From NCBI GenBank assembly GCA_014529385.2, contig CM043964.1, positions 131,789,420-131,853,419 on the forward strand: a stretch of DNA of 64,000 bases, read 5' to 3'. The position numbers and the translations under genes are program-made. Every line of letters starts with the position of its first letter. Positions within the stretch are counted from its first letter, which is position 1. Below the pieces are notes generated by a model. The model did no database searches, was not told the origin of the DNA, and saw only the letters and a program-made list of their open reading frames with translations. This stretch comes from Adiantum capillus-veneris. Its lineage: Eukaryota > Streptophyta > Polypodiopsida > Polypodiales > Pteridaceae. Of the stretch, positions 48,316 to 58,350 are shown piece by piece.

Positions 48316-49119
48316 CGAAAACCTTAGGTAGGTGACCGCGACTAATCCTTGAGGATTGGGATTTTTGGCTTGCCAAGAGTCTCATTTTACATTTAGATAG
48401 GATTAGAGGGTGGAGGACTCTCTAGGTCTTAGAGGGAGTCTAGGAAGCGTGTGTCTGGCCTAGATCCTTTGACTTAGGTAGATGAGGTAGACTTAGGTAG
48501 TTTTAGGTAGTAGTCGAGTTCTAGAGTAGGAGTCGGAGTGGTAGAAGCAGTGAGAGGAGAGCTTGAGAGTCTGGAGAGGCCAAAAAGCAACCAAAAAAAA
48601 AAAAAAAAACACCATTATCACCATTTCACATGATAGGTAGGAGTAGAGTAAGTAGGACATCATGATTTAGGATCTAGAGCATTTCATGCATGTACACTTG
48701 CTTGGTAGAATCATTACAAGTTTGTAAAAGAAGCAAAAAGACACAAAAGTGTATTTGAAAGCCTAATTGAAGTCCAAAAGTTACTGTGAGTGTTTATGAT
48801 AGATCTACAGAGCATCAGGAGCATTCCTGTCAGAAAAAACTTTAATTTTAAGCCAGGAGACATCCTACGCGTAGGATGTCTACATGCCAATCTGGGAGGA
48901 ATTTTGGGATTTTGAATTGACCAGGGTGTTCAGGAGGTAGGGTTTACCCTAATTTCAACTGGAAAGTGGAAATTTGGCCATATCTTGACAGGATAAGGCC
49001 AGATAGACTGAAATTCCCAAACATCCTACCCAAATAGTGCCAAAACATTATTTTGAGACCAAAACCATAAGATGGCTGCATGAGCATGTCTTGCATGATA
49101 TATTGAGTGACTGAAAGGG
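48316..49119 (+). other. gypsy II leader, first part, with palindrome 1
   Basis: No open frame of note. It contains an A run at about 48593-48609 and the first 24-bp palindrome at 48858-48881. The sequence resumes at 54192 after the copia insertion. Confidence 0.7.
48858..48881. repeat. 24-bp perfect palindrome, copy 1
   Basis: The half-site AGACATCCTACG is followed directly by its reverse complement. Related copies lie at 54372, 54497 and 54773, with half-sites in both gypsy II LTRs. Confidence 0.95.
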
Positions 49120-49124
49120 GTTTC

Positions 49125-49351
49125 TGTTGGAATTAGGGTTGCAGAGAAACACACACAGCTTGGAGAAGATGAAGGAAGCTCAAGGCACACAATACAGAGT
49201 GTGTTACTTAGTGTGCAATGGAAAGATAGATAGCCCTAGAGTGATGGGCGTATATACAATGCACCGGGGGAAAAACCTCCTAAAGAGGGAAAAAATGCCC
49301 CGACGGTCCTAGTGTGTTCACACACATCACTACCACATGTATATGGTAACA
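49125..49351 (-). repeat. copia 3' LTR
   Basis: 227 bp, TGTTGGAATT to TATGGTAACA. It is preceded on the minus strand by the polypurine tract CCAAGGGGGATT (49352-49363). Confidence 0.93.
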
Positions 49352-49426
49352 AATCCCCCTTGGAGTGATGCGTTGAACGAGAGCTGGAACATGAGTAAAG
49401 GGAAGTGCCATGCCCTAAGGACAGGA

Positions 49427-51472
49427 TCAGTCCACAAAGGGGACTAAGCCCAAAGCTTTGCGGAAAGCTTCAAGCTTCTCATGAGACAATGCCTTTGTGA
49501 AAAGATCTGCAAGGTTGTCCTGTGTTTGCACATAAGCCAAGCTGATCTCTCCTACTGAGAGCCTCTCCCTGACATAGTGGTAATGCACCTCAATGTGCTT
49601 TATGCGAGCATGAAAAACTGGGTTCCTCGCAACTGCCAATGCGCTCTGACTGTCAGTGTAGATAGTGTTGGCAGTGTCCTGTCCAACACCCAAATCAGCC
49701 ATAAGGCGTCTGAGCCATACACACTCAACTGTAGCTGTGAAGACTGCCCTGTACTCAGCCTCACAACTCGAAGTGGCCATAGTAGGTTGCTTCTTGCTCA
49801 ACCATGATATACATGAACTGCCAAGCATGAAACAAAAACCACTTGTGGACACTCGCGTGTCAAAACAACCAGCCCAATCTGAGTCCGAAAAAGCATGTAA
49901 GTCTGGTGGCAATGATCCCCCCTTGGGATAAAACAAGCCAATATGTAAAGTGCCAGTAAGGTAGCGGAAAATCCTCTTGACAACCTGCCAATGCTTAGAC
50001 CCTGGGCTATGCATAAATCTGCTGACCTGTGAGACTGCAAACTGAATATCTGGCCTCGTGCTGCATACATAAATGAGGCAGCCAACAGCTGTTTGGTAAA
50101 GAGTGACATAAGCAGGATCGTCAGTATCATGTAGACTCAACTTCAAACCTGTTTCCATGGGAGTGGCAATAGGTTTGCAATCCTCAAGTCCAAACTTACA
50201 TAGCAATGTCTCTATGTAACTTTTCTGACACAAGGCAATACCACCATCACACTGCTTAAAATGTATACCCAAGTAATGATGCAACAGCCCCAAATCTTTC
50301 ATCTTGAAAGTAGCATTCAAATCAGCCTTAAATTCAGCAGTATGTCTCTCATTTAGTCTAGTGATCATCAAATCATCAACATAAAGAACCACAATGAGAA
50401 ATACATCATCCTCACGCTTTACATACAATGTGCTTTTTGTTGGACTGTTACGAAAGCCTCGTTTAACCAAATGAGTGTCAGCTTTCTCATACCAAGCACG
50501 AGGAGATTGCTTCAACCCATACAAAGCCTTCTTACATCTGCACACTTTGTCCTCTCGTCCTTTTATGACAAAACCGTGAGGCTGCGTTACATAAACTTCC
50601 TCAAATATGTCACCATTCAAGAAAGCAGTAACAATGTCTGATTGATGTACATCCCAACCAAAATGAGCTGCCAATGCACATAGAAAACGCACAGTAATCA
50701 TACGACAAGTGGGAGAAAAAGTCTCTTCATAATCTATGCCTTTTTGCTGTGCATAACCCTTTGCAACAAGTCGAGCCTTATGGTGATCGATCTCACCATC
50801 CGGCTTGCGTTTCAACTTGTAAACCCACTTCGTACCAATGGCCTTTTTTCCAGGAGGCAAATCACATAAAGTCCATGTGTCATTTTCTATAAGTGCATCA
50901 TATTCTGATTGCATGGCAGCCATCCAATTTTCTGAATTCTGTGCTTCATAAAAAGACATAGGCTCCTCAACATTATGTAAACTAGACACAGCCAAAGCAT
51001 AACAATCTGATGCATAAGATGCATGGCGAGAGCTTGAACGAGTACGACTAGAAAAAGGTGCATCCAATTTACTGTCACGCAAAGTGTGCACCAGCCATTT
51101 TGGCATACCTCTAGCCTGCTTATTTTCAGCCCTTTCCTCATCAAGTACATCATGTACATCTGCATCAGTAATAGGCTGATCTAAAACATTTTCAGAAACC
51201 CCCATAGGTTGTACATTTGCCTCATTGGAACTTACATTCGTATTTCCACCACTGAAAAGAGGCAACAAGGTGTCATAAATGTCCTGTGAGCTTACATTAT
51301 TGTCTCTAGTACATGACAGCAAGGGCTGAATAGAATCGTCCACAAACACTACATCCCGAGAAACTAGAATACGTTTTGTTTGTGGATGATACAACCTGTA
51401 ACCTTTGCTTTCAGCACTATACCCAACAAAAATACATTTGACAGCCTTATCATCCAATTTTCTGCACTGCAC
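49427..51472 (-). CDS. copia reverse transcriptase and RNase H
   Basis: One open frame of 681 residues encodes the C-terminal end of integrase, reverse transcriptase and RNase H. Evidence in order: KLDDKAVKCIFVGYS (integrase end, about residues 5-19); NDTWTLCDLPPGKKAIGTKW (start of RT, about 190-210); ARLVAKGYAQQKGIDY; DIVTAFLNGDIFEEVYV with the first catalytic Asp; LKQSPRAWYEK; LYVDDLMI with the Asp-Asp pair; then SDSDWAGCFDTRVSTSGFCF and SSCEAEYRAVFTA of RNase H, and HIEVHYHYVRE near the end. All RT catalytic residues are kept. The natural polyprotein would start upstream in Gag, so this frame alone has no proper start. Length from the RT onward is normal for copia. Confidence 0.93.
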   Translation of the reverse strand: MQCRKLDDKAVKCIFVGYSAESKGYRLYHPQTKRILVSRDVVFVDDSIQPLLSCTRDNNVSSQDIYDTLLPLFSGGNTNVSSNEANVQPMGVSENVLDQPITDADVHDVLDEERAENKQARGMPKWLVHTLRDSKLDAPFSSRTRSSSRHASYASDCYALAVSSLHNVEEPMSFYEAQNSENWMAAMQSEYDALIENDTWTLCDLPPGKKAIGTKWVYKLKRKPDGEIDHHKARLVAKGYAQQKGIDYEETFSPTCRMITVRFLCALAAHFGWDVHQSDIVTAFLNGDIFEEVYVTQPHGFVIKGREDKVCRCKKALYGLKQSPRAWYEKADTHLVKRGFRNSPTKSTLYVKREDDVFLIVVLYVDDLMITRLNERHTAEFKADLNATFKMKDLGLLHHYLGIHFKQCDGGIALCQKSYIETLLCKFGLEDCKPIATPMETGLKLSLHDTDDPAYVTLYQTAVGCLIYVCSTRPDIQFAVSQVSRFMHSPGSKHWQVVKRIFRYLTGTLHIGLFYPKGGSLPPDLHAFSDSDWAGCFDTRVSTSGFCFMLGSSCISWLSKKQPTMATSSCEAEYRAVFTATVECVWLRRLMADLGVGQDTANTIYTDSQSALAVARNPVFHARIKHIEVHYHYVRERLSVGEISLAYVQTQDNLADLFTKALSHEKLEAFRKALGLVPFVD

Positions 51473-52949
51473 TTATGGCACCAAAGCATATGCCAAACAT
51501 CCAAAAAGAATGTGGCAAAGCTTGACTTTTGACCATACATCGTGCCATTTCCGTCAGTGACCTGTTTTTCCTCTCAGCAACACCATTTTGTTGAGGTGTA
51601 TAAGGCACTGTACAATGGTGTTTTATCCCACGACTAGCCAGAAATGCATTAAATTCATGAGACATATACTCCCCCCCTCGATCGGAACGGAGGGTGCCCA
51701 TAGTACATTTCAAGACATTTTCAGCCATAGCCAGAAATTGTTTGAAGCACATAAAAACTTCGGACTTTGCTTTAAGCGGAAATACCCATGCATGCCTGGA
51801 GTAATCATCAATGAAAGTCACGAAGTACAGGTAATTGCCCAAGGACGGAGTCTGCATGGGCCCACAAACATCACTATGCACAAGCTGCAACCTGCATGTG
51901 GCCCGAACTGAACCATCCTTTGGAAATTTAGAACCCTGCATCTTACCCAAAATACAGCCTTCACAAACATGTTTGACAGGTGCTTCAAGAGGTGGCAAAG
52001 AAGCAAACATATTAGATTTCTGCAAATGCAGCAAACTGGCAAAATTCAGATGACCAAAACGTGCATGCCAAAGTTTTGCATCTGAAATAGCCCTTGAATC
52101 TACAACAACATTTGTAAAATTTTGTCCACACTTTTCATACAAAGTGAGCTTATACAGCCCATGGCACAAAAGCCCAGATGCAACAATTTCATCACCAAAA
52201 CTGAGATCATGAACTGTACATCTGTCATCCACAAATTTGACTGCAAGTCGAAGTCTAGCAAGTGCGGATACAGATAAGAGAATCTTATTGATCCCAGGTA
52301 CATAAAGTGCATCAACAAGAGTGAAGGAACTGCCATTAGCAGCAGTGAGCACAATCTTTCCAACTCCCTGAACTGGATAAGAGGCGTTGTTGGCACAAGT
52401 GACTGAATTACCATGAGGGACAAACTCGAGAGAGGTAAACAATTCACGATGTGAGGTAATGTGCTTTGTAGCACCACTGTCAAAATACCACACATGTGAA
52501 TCTGCAGCAACTGACAAGCATGCATCATGGACAGCAGGATTGTAAGTGCACTCTACGCTAAAAGCCCATTGTACATCAACATCAGCAACACAGTCTCCTT
52601 TCACAGAAGACTCAACAATGGCTGCATTTGTAGTGGAACCAGCATTTGCAGTGGAACCACCCTCTTTCTTCTTAGCCTCTTTGGCCTTCAACTTAAGACA
52701 CGACTTGATCAAGTGATCATTGGCTTTACAATAATGGCAACGCATCTTCTTTTTGCCCTTGTCACCAGAATTTCCAGACGCATTGCTGCCAGCAGAAGCA
52801 TTAGGAACAGAATTTTTGCCACTCGCAACAGAACCATAAGAAGTGGCTGCATTGCTGTTACCACCCTTTCTTTGAGAAGCAATAAAAGCCTGTTCAACTG
52901 CACGTTGTCTAGTCCTGTTTTTTCTAGAAAGTGACTCTTGCAACAGCAA
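51450..52949 (-). pseudogene. copia zinc knuckle, protease region and integrase
   Basis: The frame carries the Gag zinc knuckle CHYCKANDHLIKSC, then HVWYFDSGATKHIT (protease Asp-Ser-Gly). Next come LWHARFGHLNFASLL and CEGCILGKMQGSKFP, the integrase HHCC part. The integrase core has Asp in LVHSDVCGPM, Asp in LRSDRGGEYMS and Glu in NGVAERKNRSLTEMAR, so the DDE triad is complete. After SQALPHSFW the expected segment of about 60 residues is missing; the sequence jumps to FGCLAYALVP in another frame and ends. This internal deletion separates it from the reverse transcriptase frame. Confidence 0.9.
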
Positions 52950-53576
52950 TGTGCATATGTATCAAACTTGACAACTTCAGGATTTCCTTGGGTCATAAGT
53001 CTCCAAGTACTAGCAAAATTCTGGTAGGAATCTGGTAAGGCATCAAGAACAGTCTGCACAAGGGAACTGTCTGAAATGACTTCACCTCAAGAAATAAGCT
53101 GCTCATTGATATCCTTGACACTAGCAAGGAAAGTGTCCGTATCATCTTTCTCATGCATAATCTTCGACTCCAGCTCTTTACGCAGCAAAGCAATTTTAGC
53201 CTCATTGCGGCTTGCATAAAGACCTGCTAGCCTGTTTCTCAGATTTTGCTGAACGGATGTGAGGAACAATGGTGTGCTTCATAGACAATGCAATCAATGT
53301 ATGAGCCTGCGCATCCTTAACATCCCAACGAGCTTGTTCTACCGTAGGCAAAACAACTCTAACAACTGCAATCCTTGCAGCAAGACCTGCAACATCCTCA
53401 ACATCGCCTACATCCTCAGAACCAGGACGTACATCAATGCCCTGCACAATGTTCAAGACACCCTTTGACACAAGAACATGTTGCATCATATAAGCCCACA
53501 TAGGGTAGTTGTCCCCATCCAACTTGTCCTCAGTAGCAAACATCTTGAACACATCTGTGTTGTTGTTGTCAGCCAT
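52950..53576 (-). pseudogene. copia Gag
   Basis: Gag starts at MADNNNTDVFKMFATEDKL (53576). KLDGDNYPMWAYMMQHVL is the conserved copia Gag start, and VLDALPDSYQNFASTW is the typical middle part. The frame changes near 53250, again near 53085, and near 52950, so the protein is split into four pieces. Confidence 0.85.
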
Positions 53577-53914
53577 GGTAAATGATGCACCTGATGTGAA
53601 AACTGCTCGAAAATAGGAGAAACAGAGCGGGAACAACCTGTGCTATATAGCACAAACCGTAGAAGACTATAAGGCACATGTTATACAGAAAACGACACTG
53701 ATAAAAATTCTGCACAAAATGACAAAATAGCCTGTGCAATACTGCCTATGGTGAAAATGGAGGCCGAAATGAGCCCAAATCAAAATTCTGAGCAGATTGA
53801 AAGCTCATTGAAATCGGAGAAAGTGAAATTCTGAGCCCAAATCAAAGCTCACTGAAATCGGAGAAAGTGAGCAGGCGTGTGCTAGAGCAACTGGCGACTA
53901 AGCCCGGGAGAACG

Positions 53915-53932
53915 TGACCTGCTCTGATACCA
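53915..53932 (-). promoter_or_regulatory. copia primer-binding site (initiator Met tRNA)
   Basis: On the minus strand TGGTATCAGAGCAGGTCA starts two bases after the 5' LTR. TGGTATCAGAGC is the classical complement of the plant initiator methionine tRNA 3' end. Confidence 0.93.
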
Positions 53933-53934
53933 AT

Positions 53935-54191
53935 TGTTGGAATTAGGGTTGCAACAACAATTAGGGTTTCAGAGAAACACACACAGCTTGGAGAAGACAA
54001 AGGAAGCTCAAGGCACACAATAGAGAGTGCATTACTTAGTGTGCAATGGAAAGATAGATAGCCCTAGAGTGATGGGCGTATATACAAGCGTATATACAAT
54101 GCACGGGGGAAAAAACCTCCTAAAGAGGGAAAAAATGCCCCGACGGTCCTAGTGTGTTCACACACATCACTACCACATGTATATGGTAATA
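53935..54191 (-). repeat. copia 5' LTR
   Basis: 257 bp. It differs from the other LTR by small tandem gains (AACAACAATTAGGGTTTC near 53955 and GCGTATATACAA near 54088) and few substitutions. It ends ATA instead of ACA. Confidence 0.92.
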
Positions 54192-54371
54192 GTTTCACCT
54201 CATTTGGGTAAGAAATTTGGGTTCAAAGCGGACTTTAGCAGTTTTGACTGAAAAAGCACAAACAGCTGAAATTTGGGACTTTTGACATCCAAACCAAAAT
54301 CTAAGCATACCAGTGGGTTACTGACATCAAAGGGAAGCTGTGGGACAAATCTGGGGTCAAACAAGCCAAAA

Positions 54372-54395
54372 AGACATCCTACGCGTAGGATGTCT
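54372..54395. repeat. 24-bp perfect palindrome, copy 2
   Basis: Identical to copy 1 at 48858: AGACATCCTACG and its reverse complement. Confidence 0.95.
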
Positions 54396-54496
54396 TCTGA
54401 GTGATTTGGGACTCCAAACTGAATTCTGAGTATACCAAAGTGACCAGCAACTCAAGGGGAGCCTGTGTTTTGAGTTTGAAGCCATTCTGATGAAAA

Positions 54497-54520
54497 AGAC
54501 ATCCTACGTGTAGGATGTCT
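54497..54520. repeat. 24-bp near-perfect palindrome, copy 3
   Basis: Same sequence with one central change (CTACGTGTAG for CTACGCGTAG). It lies 125 bp after copy 2. Confidence 0.93.
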
Positions 54521-54772
54521 AATGCAAGAAAATGAAGCCAAACTTTGACTTTAAGCATAGTAAGGTGTTATATAGCCTAAGGCAAGCCTCCTAGTCAATT
54601 TTGGTCCAATTTGGAGTTGACTAGACTGATCAATACCATCAACAGGCCGTCGGAACAGATTTCTGACTCATTGACTAGCTAATAGGTGTCCAAATCAAAA
54701 GGTAAAAGCAGTTGTAAGCTCAGCACAACAAGAGGAAACAACAGTGCAAAAATCTAGGCAAAACACAACAGG

Positions 54773-54796
54773 AGACATCCTACGTGTAGGATGTCT
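54773..54796. repeat. 24-bp near-perfect palindrome, copy 4
   Basis: Identical to copy 3 and 276 bp after it, about two repeat units. Confidence 0.93.
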
Positions 54797-54858
54797 ATTG
54801 GGGCATACTGCAAAGAAAATTTGACCTGGCATAGATAGTGAGGTTCCATTTGGCTTAA

Positions 54859-56197
54859 CACTAGGTTGGTAATGGGACACTTTTATGTCCTGGGACACTT
54901 TTATGTCCTGTTAAGTGACCATTTTCCTTGAATTATGTCAAGAGTTTCAAAATGTATTTTGAGGTGCTATATATCTAGAAAGTTGTCTCGTGAGCTGAAA
55001 AAAACTCGACATTTTTTTGGAATACCAATTCCATCTTTAACCTTGTCCTTGCACAACATTTCACAACCTAAACTGTGTGAAAAAACGAGTCCTGTTTTTG
55101 GCTTTTTTCAACTTTTTGCAACTATACCACTCTAGAATTCATTTTTATGAGGTCTATAATGCTAGAGAACTATCTTTAGTAGTACTCAACATGTCCTGAT
55201 GTTTCTAAGGAGAAATAAATATTAAAGTTGTAAGTTATGACCAAATTACAAAAATTGTCAAATCATGTTTTTTAGCCAATTTTAGCTCTTCTATGATTTT
55301 TTTGGTGGATTTCATGATATCCAAATGCATTTTTCATTTTCTATGTCGCATATTGTAACATAAATCTAATATTCCTTGAGTTTTGGGGCACCTAATACCC
55401 TATTTTGCATAGTACACAACGATGGTTGATTTTTTCAATTATAGAAGAAAACGAAACATTCTAGTATATCAAGTATAGCTTTTTCAATATTGTTAGTTTC
55501 TTGTGACAACTACATGCATTTTGTAGGTAGTAACCATATCTAATCATAAGGATCAAATTTGGCTAGATATTGAATAGTTTCTATGGGATTCTACAACTCA
55601 TAATGTTGAACCCAGTTTTTTCATGTTTGCTGTTTTTAGCACTTCATCTTTGTCCCTAAGATTCCCCTTGGTAAGAGATGTATTATTCTTTTGACATGGT
55701 CCATGGATCCTTATGAACATAAAGGACAATAGGGAACTAAGAAAACATGCGTATATTATTTGTATTGAACGTGGCTATAGAAACTTTGATGATAGGTTTG
55801 CAGAATGGTAAAAATTCAACTTTTTTGTACCTAATTATTTTGGTAAAACAAAAAATAGTGAGTGAGAAGCAATCATATGTTCTGATCACCAACCCATTGA
55901 AGTTAACTAGGGAATTTATCTCAAGTCCTACAAAAATCCCTAATCTTATTTTTATGCAACAAAACGTAAGAAATGACTGTTTTGATGAAAATGCACTGGT
56001 CCATCAACTTTGGAGGCTTGGTGTGACCAAAAGATGAGAAATTTTACAAGTTTCTTATTTTTTCCATGTGTAGTAGGCCTTGAACTATAACCTCATGAAA
56101 GGATTTTACAAAATGAGTGGATCTACTATGGTTTTGGAGGTTTTTTTCAAAACCCTGAAAGGACACTTTTATGTCCTGTTAGGTTACCAACTTAGTA
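54859..56197. mobile_element. 1.34-kb MITE-like insertion with TTAA duplication
   Basis: The ends are inverted repeats: CACTAGGTTGGTAA at the left and TTACCAACTTAGTA at the right. Both are flanked by TTAA (54855-54858 and 56198-56201). Just inside are hairpin-forming copies of GGACACTTTTATGTCC: two in a row at 54875-54911 and one at 56161-56176. There is no transposase; the longest frame (55747-56037, 96 residues) resembles nothing known to me. TTAA duplications are typical of piggyBac-type insertion, while CACTA-like ends suggest CACTA elements with 3-bp duplications. The superfamily is therefore open. Confidence 0.7.
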
Positions 56198-56201
56198 TTA
56201 A

Positions 56202-56561
56202 GGGTTCCAGAACTTCTTTCAGAAGTGAATTTGGACCTTGTTTGCTCATTTGATGAAGCAAAGACTGAATTCAGACTTTTTCGCGTAAATTGACCAACAT
56301 CAGAAGGAAGTACTGTTTCAGGTTAGCAAACCTAATCCAAAACATCAGCAGTGTATAAAATACATTAGTGGTTGAGATTAACTCTCCAGTTATACCAATC
56401 ATTACTAAGATAACCTCTAGCAGATAAATGCTTTGATTCAATTGCCGAAATTAAAACGCTTGTGTACAGGTATATTCAGCAACAAAGCAAGAAGTTGTGC
56501 AAAAACTGACCCATTGCCAGGTGAGTGGTTGAATTTGTGATAAATTGCATTGATAAGTTTG
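56202..56561 (+). other. gypsy II leader, last part
   Basis: Non-coding sequence between the MITE-like insertion and the first Gag codons. No feature stands out. Confidence 0.5.
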
Positions 56562-58350
56562 ATGAATTTAAGATCAGGAAGATACATTGTTAGAGACCAG
56601 AAGGTGGCAGGTGACCAAGGTAGCTTAGTGTCCACCGAAGAGAGTGTAACTCAGGCAAAGCTAGATCCGCTAGCACCGATTATTGAGGAAGGTAGTGATA
56701 CTGACACTTCGTCAGACAAATCTTTCTTCATGATGGGTAGTCAACAACCAAGAGGTTTCACCTATGATGGACCTATGCGAGGAGGAAGCACCTCCCAAAA
56801 TCCTTTGAATGATTCCAGGCTCACGGTGATCTTCTTAGAGGGAACAAACTCGAGAGGAGCCCTAGTCTACTCTCACTATCGAGGCTGCAAGTGCATTTGT
56901 ATCGAAGAGAGGCCAGCTCAAAGATTGGAGATAATCTGAGTGTATGATGATGGAGATAGATTCCGAGACGAAAAGGGGAACCACTATTTAATAGTTAGTA
57001 ACCCTGAAGATTACAACAGATATGGAGATAACGTGGCGAAAGGGAAAATGGTTTCAGAAACTCAAGAGCCGCCACCAAACATTGATCGGCCCGGAGCTAT
57101 TTTTATGTATGATAAGAAAACAACCAGGGTTCCAACTTATAACAAGAATGTGGGAATCTACAAACATGAGAGCGAGGGTATAGTCTTTTACTTTCGTAGC
57201 AAAGAACCATACGTAAACGAATAAAGCAAAGACAAGGTTCTTTACTTATTCTCTTATGAAACTGCTACGGGGAAGGGCATAGTTTTTGTTGATACGGGCG
57301 AGAATACGGACGTATTCTCCCAGAGGAAGTAGAGAGAGCAACAGGTCCAGGAGCATCAGCATATGCCCCTGAGGAAGTGCCAACAGCCGCCCACACCCCA
57401 AGCAAGTCAATGAATCTTTTTTCAGATGAGTATGACACTACCTCACATTCCACCCGACCGCAAGCGTTCAACAACCAAGACCAACCAGCAAACCAGCCAT
57501 CATTGCAGGCATGGCTTCGACAGAGTGCAACAATGGAACCATACCAAAATCGAGATGCTTATCAAGCGACACGAGGGCTCAGGGATTTGCAAGAACCACC
57601 ACACTATTCAAGGTATCAGGCAGAGAGTCAGCCAAAAACACAAGGGTCAACAGAGCCTGGAGGACCTCCCATAGAACGAGTTCGAAGAGAAGAACCACCT
57701 CCAGCGAGAACCGTTAGAAATTATGGCTTAGGAGCACCATTGGGAGAGGAACCAGCCTATTACAGAAGGCCTGAGGAGGTGTATCGACTTGGACGGGGTG
57801 ATCCAATGATGAGGTTTGTAGACCATCGCAGAATTAGACCTTCTCAAGTGCAAAAATGTGTAAACAAGAAATACACAGGAAACAGAGACCCAAGAGATCA
57901 TGTAGCAACCTTTGTGCGTGTAATTAGAGCCGAAGAGGTGTTAGACTTTCCCACCCAATTTGCAGGGTTTGGACTAACCCTAGAGGATGATGCTGCCACT
58001 TGGTTTGACTCTGTAGAGCGTAGAGACTTTGAGTCGATGGAGGAAGTGTTTGACGAGTTTATTGAGGAATTCTCTCAAAGGGGAATAGCTCATAATACCG
58101 TCTCACAAATCCATAAATTCAAACAAAAGATGGAGAATCTGTACGAAAGGCAGTCCTAAGACTAAAAAGATATGTTAAGTTCTGTCCTGTTGAAGAACTA
58201 CCAACTCAGTCTAGACTTATGCTGATATTCATCCAAGGACTAAGGAATGCAGATCTCCAGAAAGACTTACATATGAAGAGGATCACGACGTTGAATGAGT
58301 TGACCAAGGAGGCTCTTTACCTTGTGGACAATTGTGTAGTCTACAAAGAA
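56562..58350 (+). pseudogene. gypsy II Gag
   Basis: Gag begins at MNLRSGRYIVRDQKVAGD. It continues through a stop at 56937 (frame resumes VYDDGDRFRDEKGNHYL) and another break at 57222. The large frame 57377-58159 contains a Pro/Arg/Glu-rich linker and the capsid core: MRFVDHRRIRPSQVQKC, AATWFDSVERRDF and FDEFIEEFSQRGIAHNT. A one-base shift near 58130 leads into YVKFCPVEELPTQSRL, LIFIQGLRNADLQKDL and EALYLVDNCVVYKEG. The fragment at 2-415 belongs to the same family. The first 250 residues do not resemble a known Gag part and may be an extra N-terminal domain. Confidence 0.75.

Larger units (their letters stand above)
49125..54191 (-). mobile_element. Ty1/copia retrotransposon, minus strand, nested in gypsy II leader
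   Basis: A complete 5.07-kb insertion with LTRs (49125-49351 and 53935-54191), a perfect 5-bp target duplication gtttc (49120-49124 and 54192-54196), a methionine-tRNA primer site and a polypurine tract. Domain order on the minus strand is Gag, zinc knuckle, protease region, integrase, reverse transcriptase, RNase H, as in copia elements. The coding region has several frameshifts and an internal deletion. The short LTRs and integrase style suggest the Tork-like branch, but that is tentative. Confidence 0.93.
54192..54854 (+). other. gypsy II leader, middle part, with palindromes 2-4
   Basis: Non-coding. It consists partly of degenerate units of about 125-138 bp, each carrying a palindrome and a preceding stretch like CTGAGTATACCAAAGTGACC. 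No gene is visible. Confidence 0.65.

Noticed and set aside
55747-56037. 96-codon frame inside the MITE-like insertion
   Set aside because: AT-rich chance frame with no domain; too short for a transposase.
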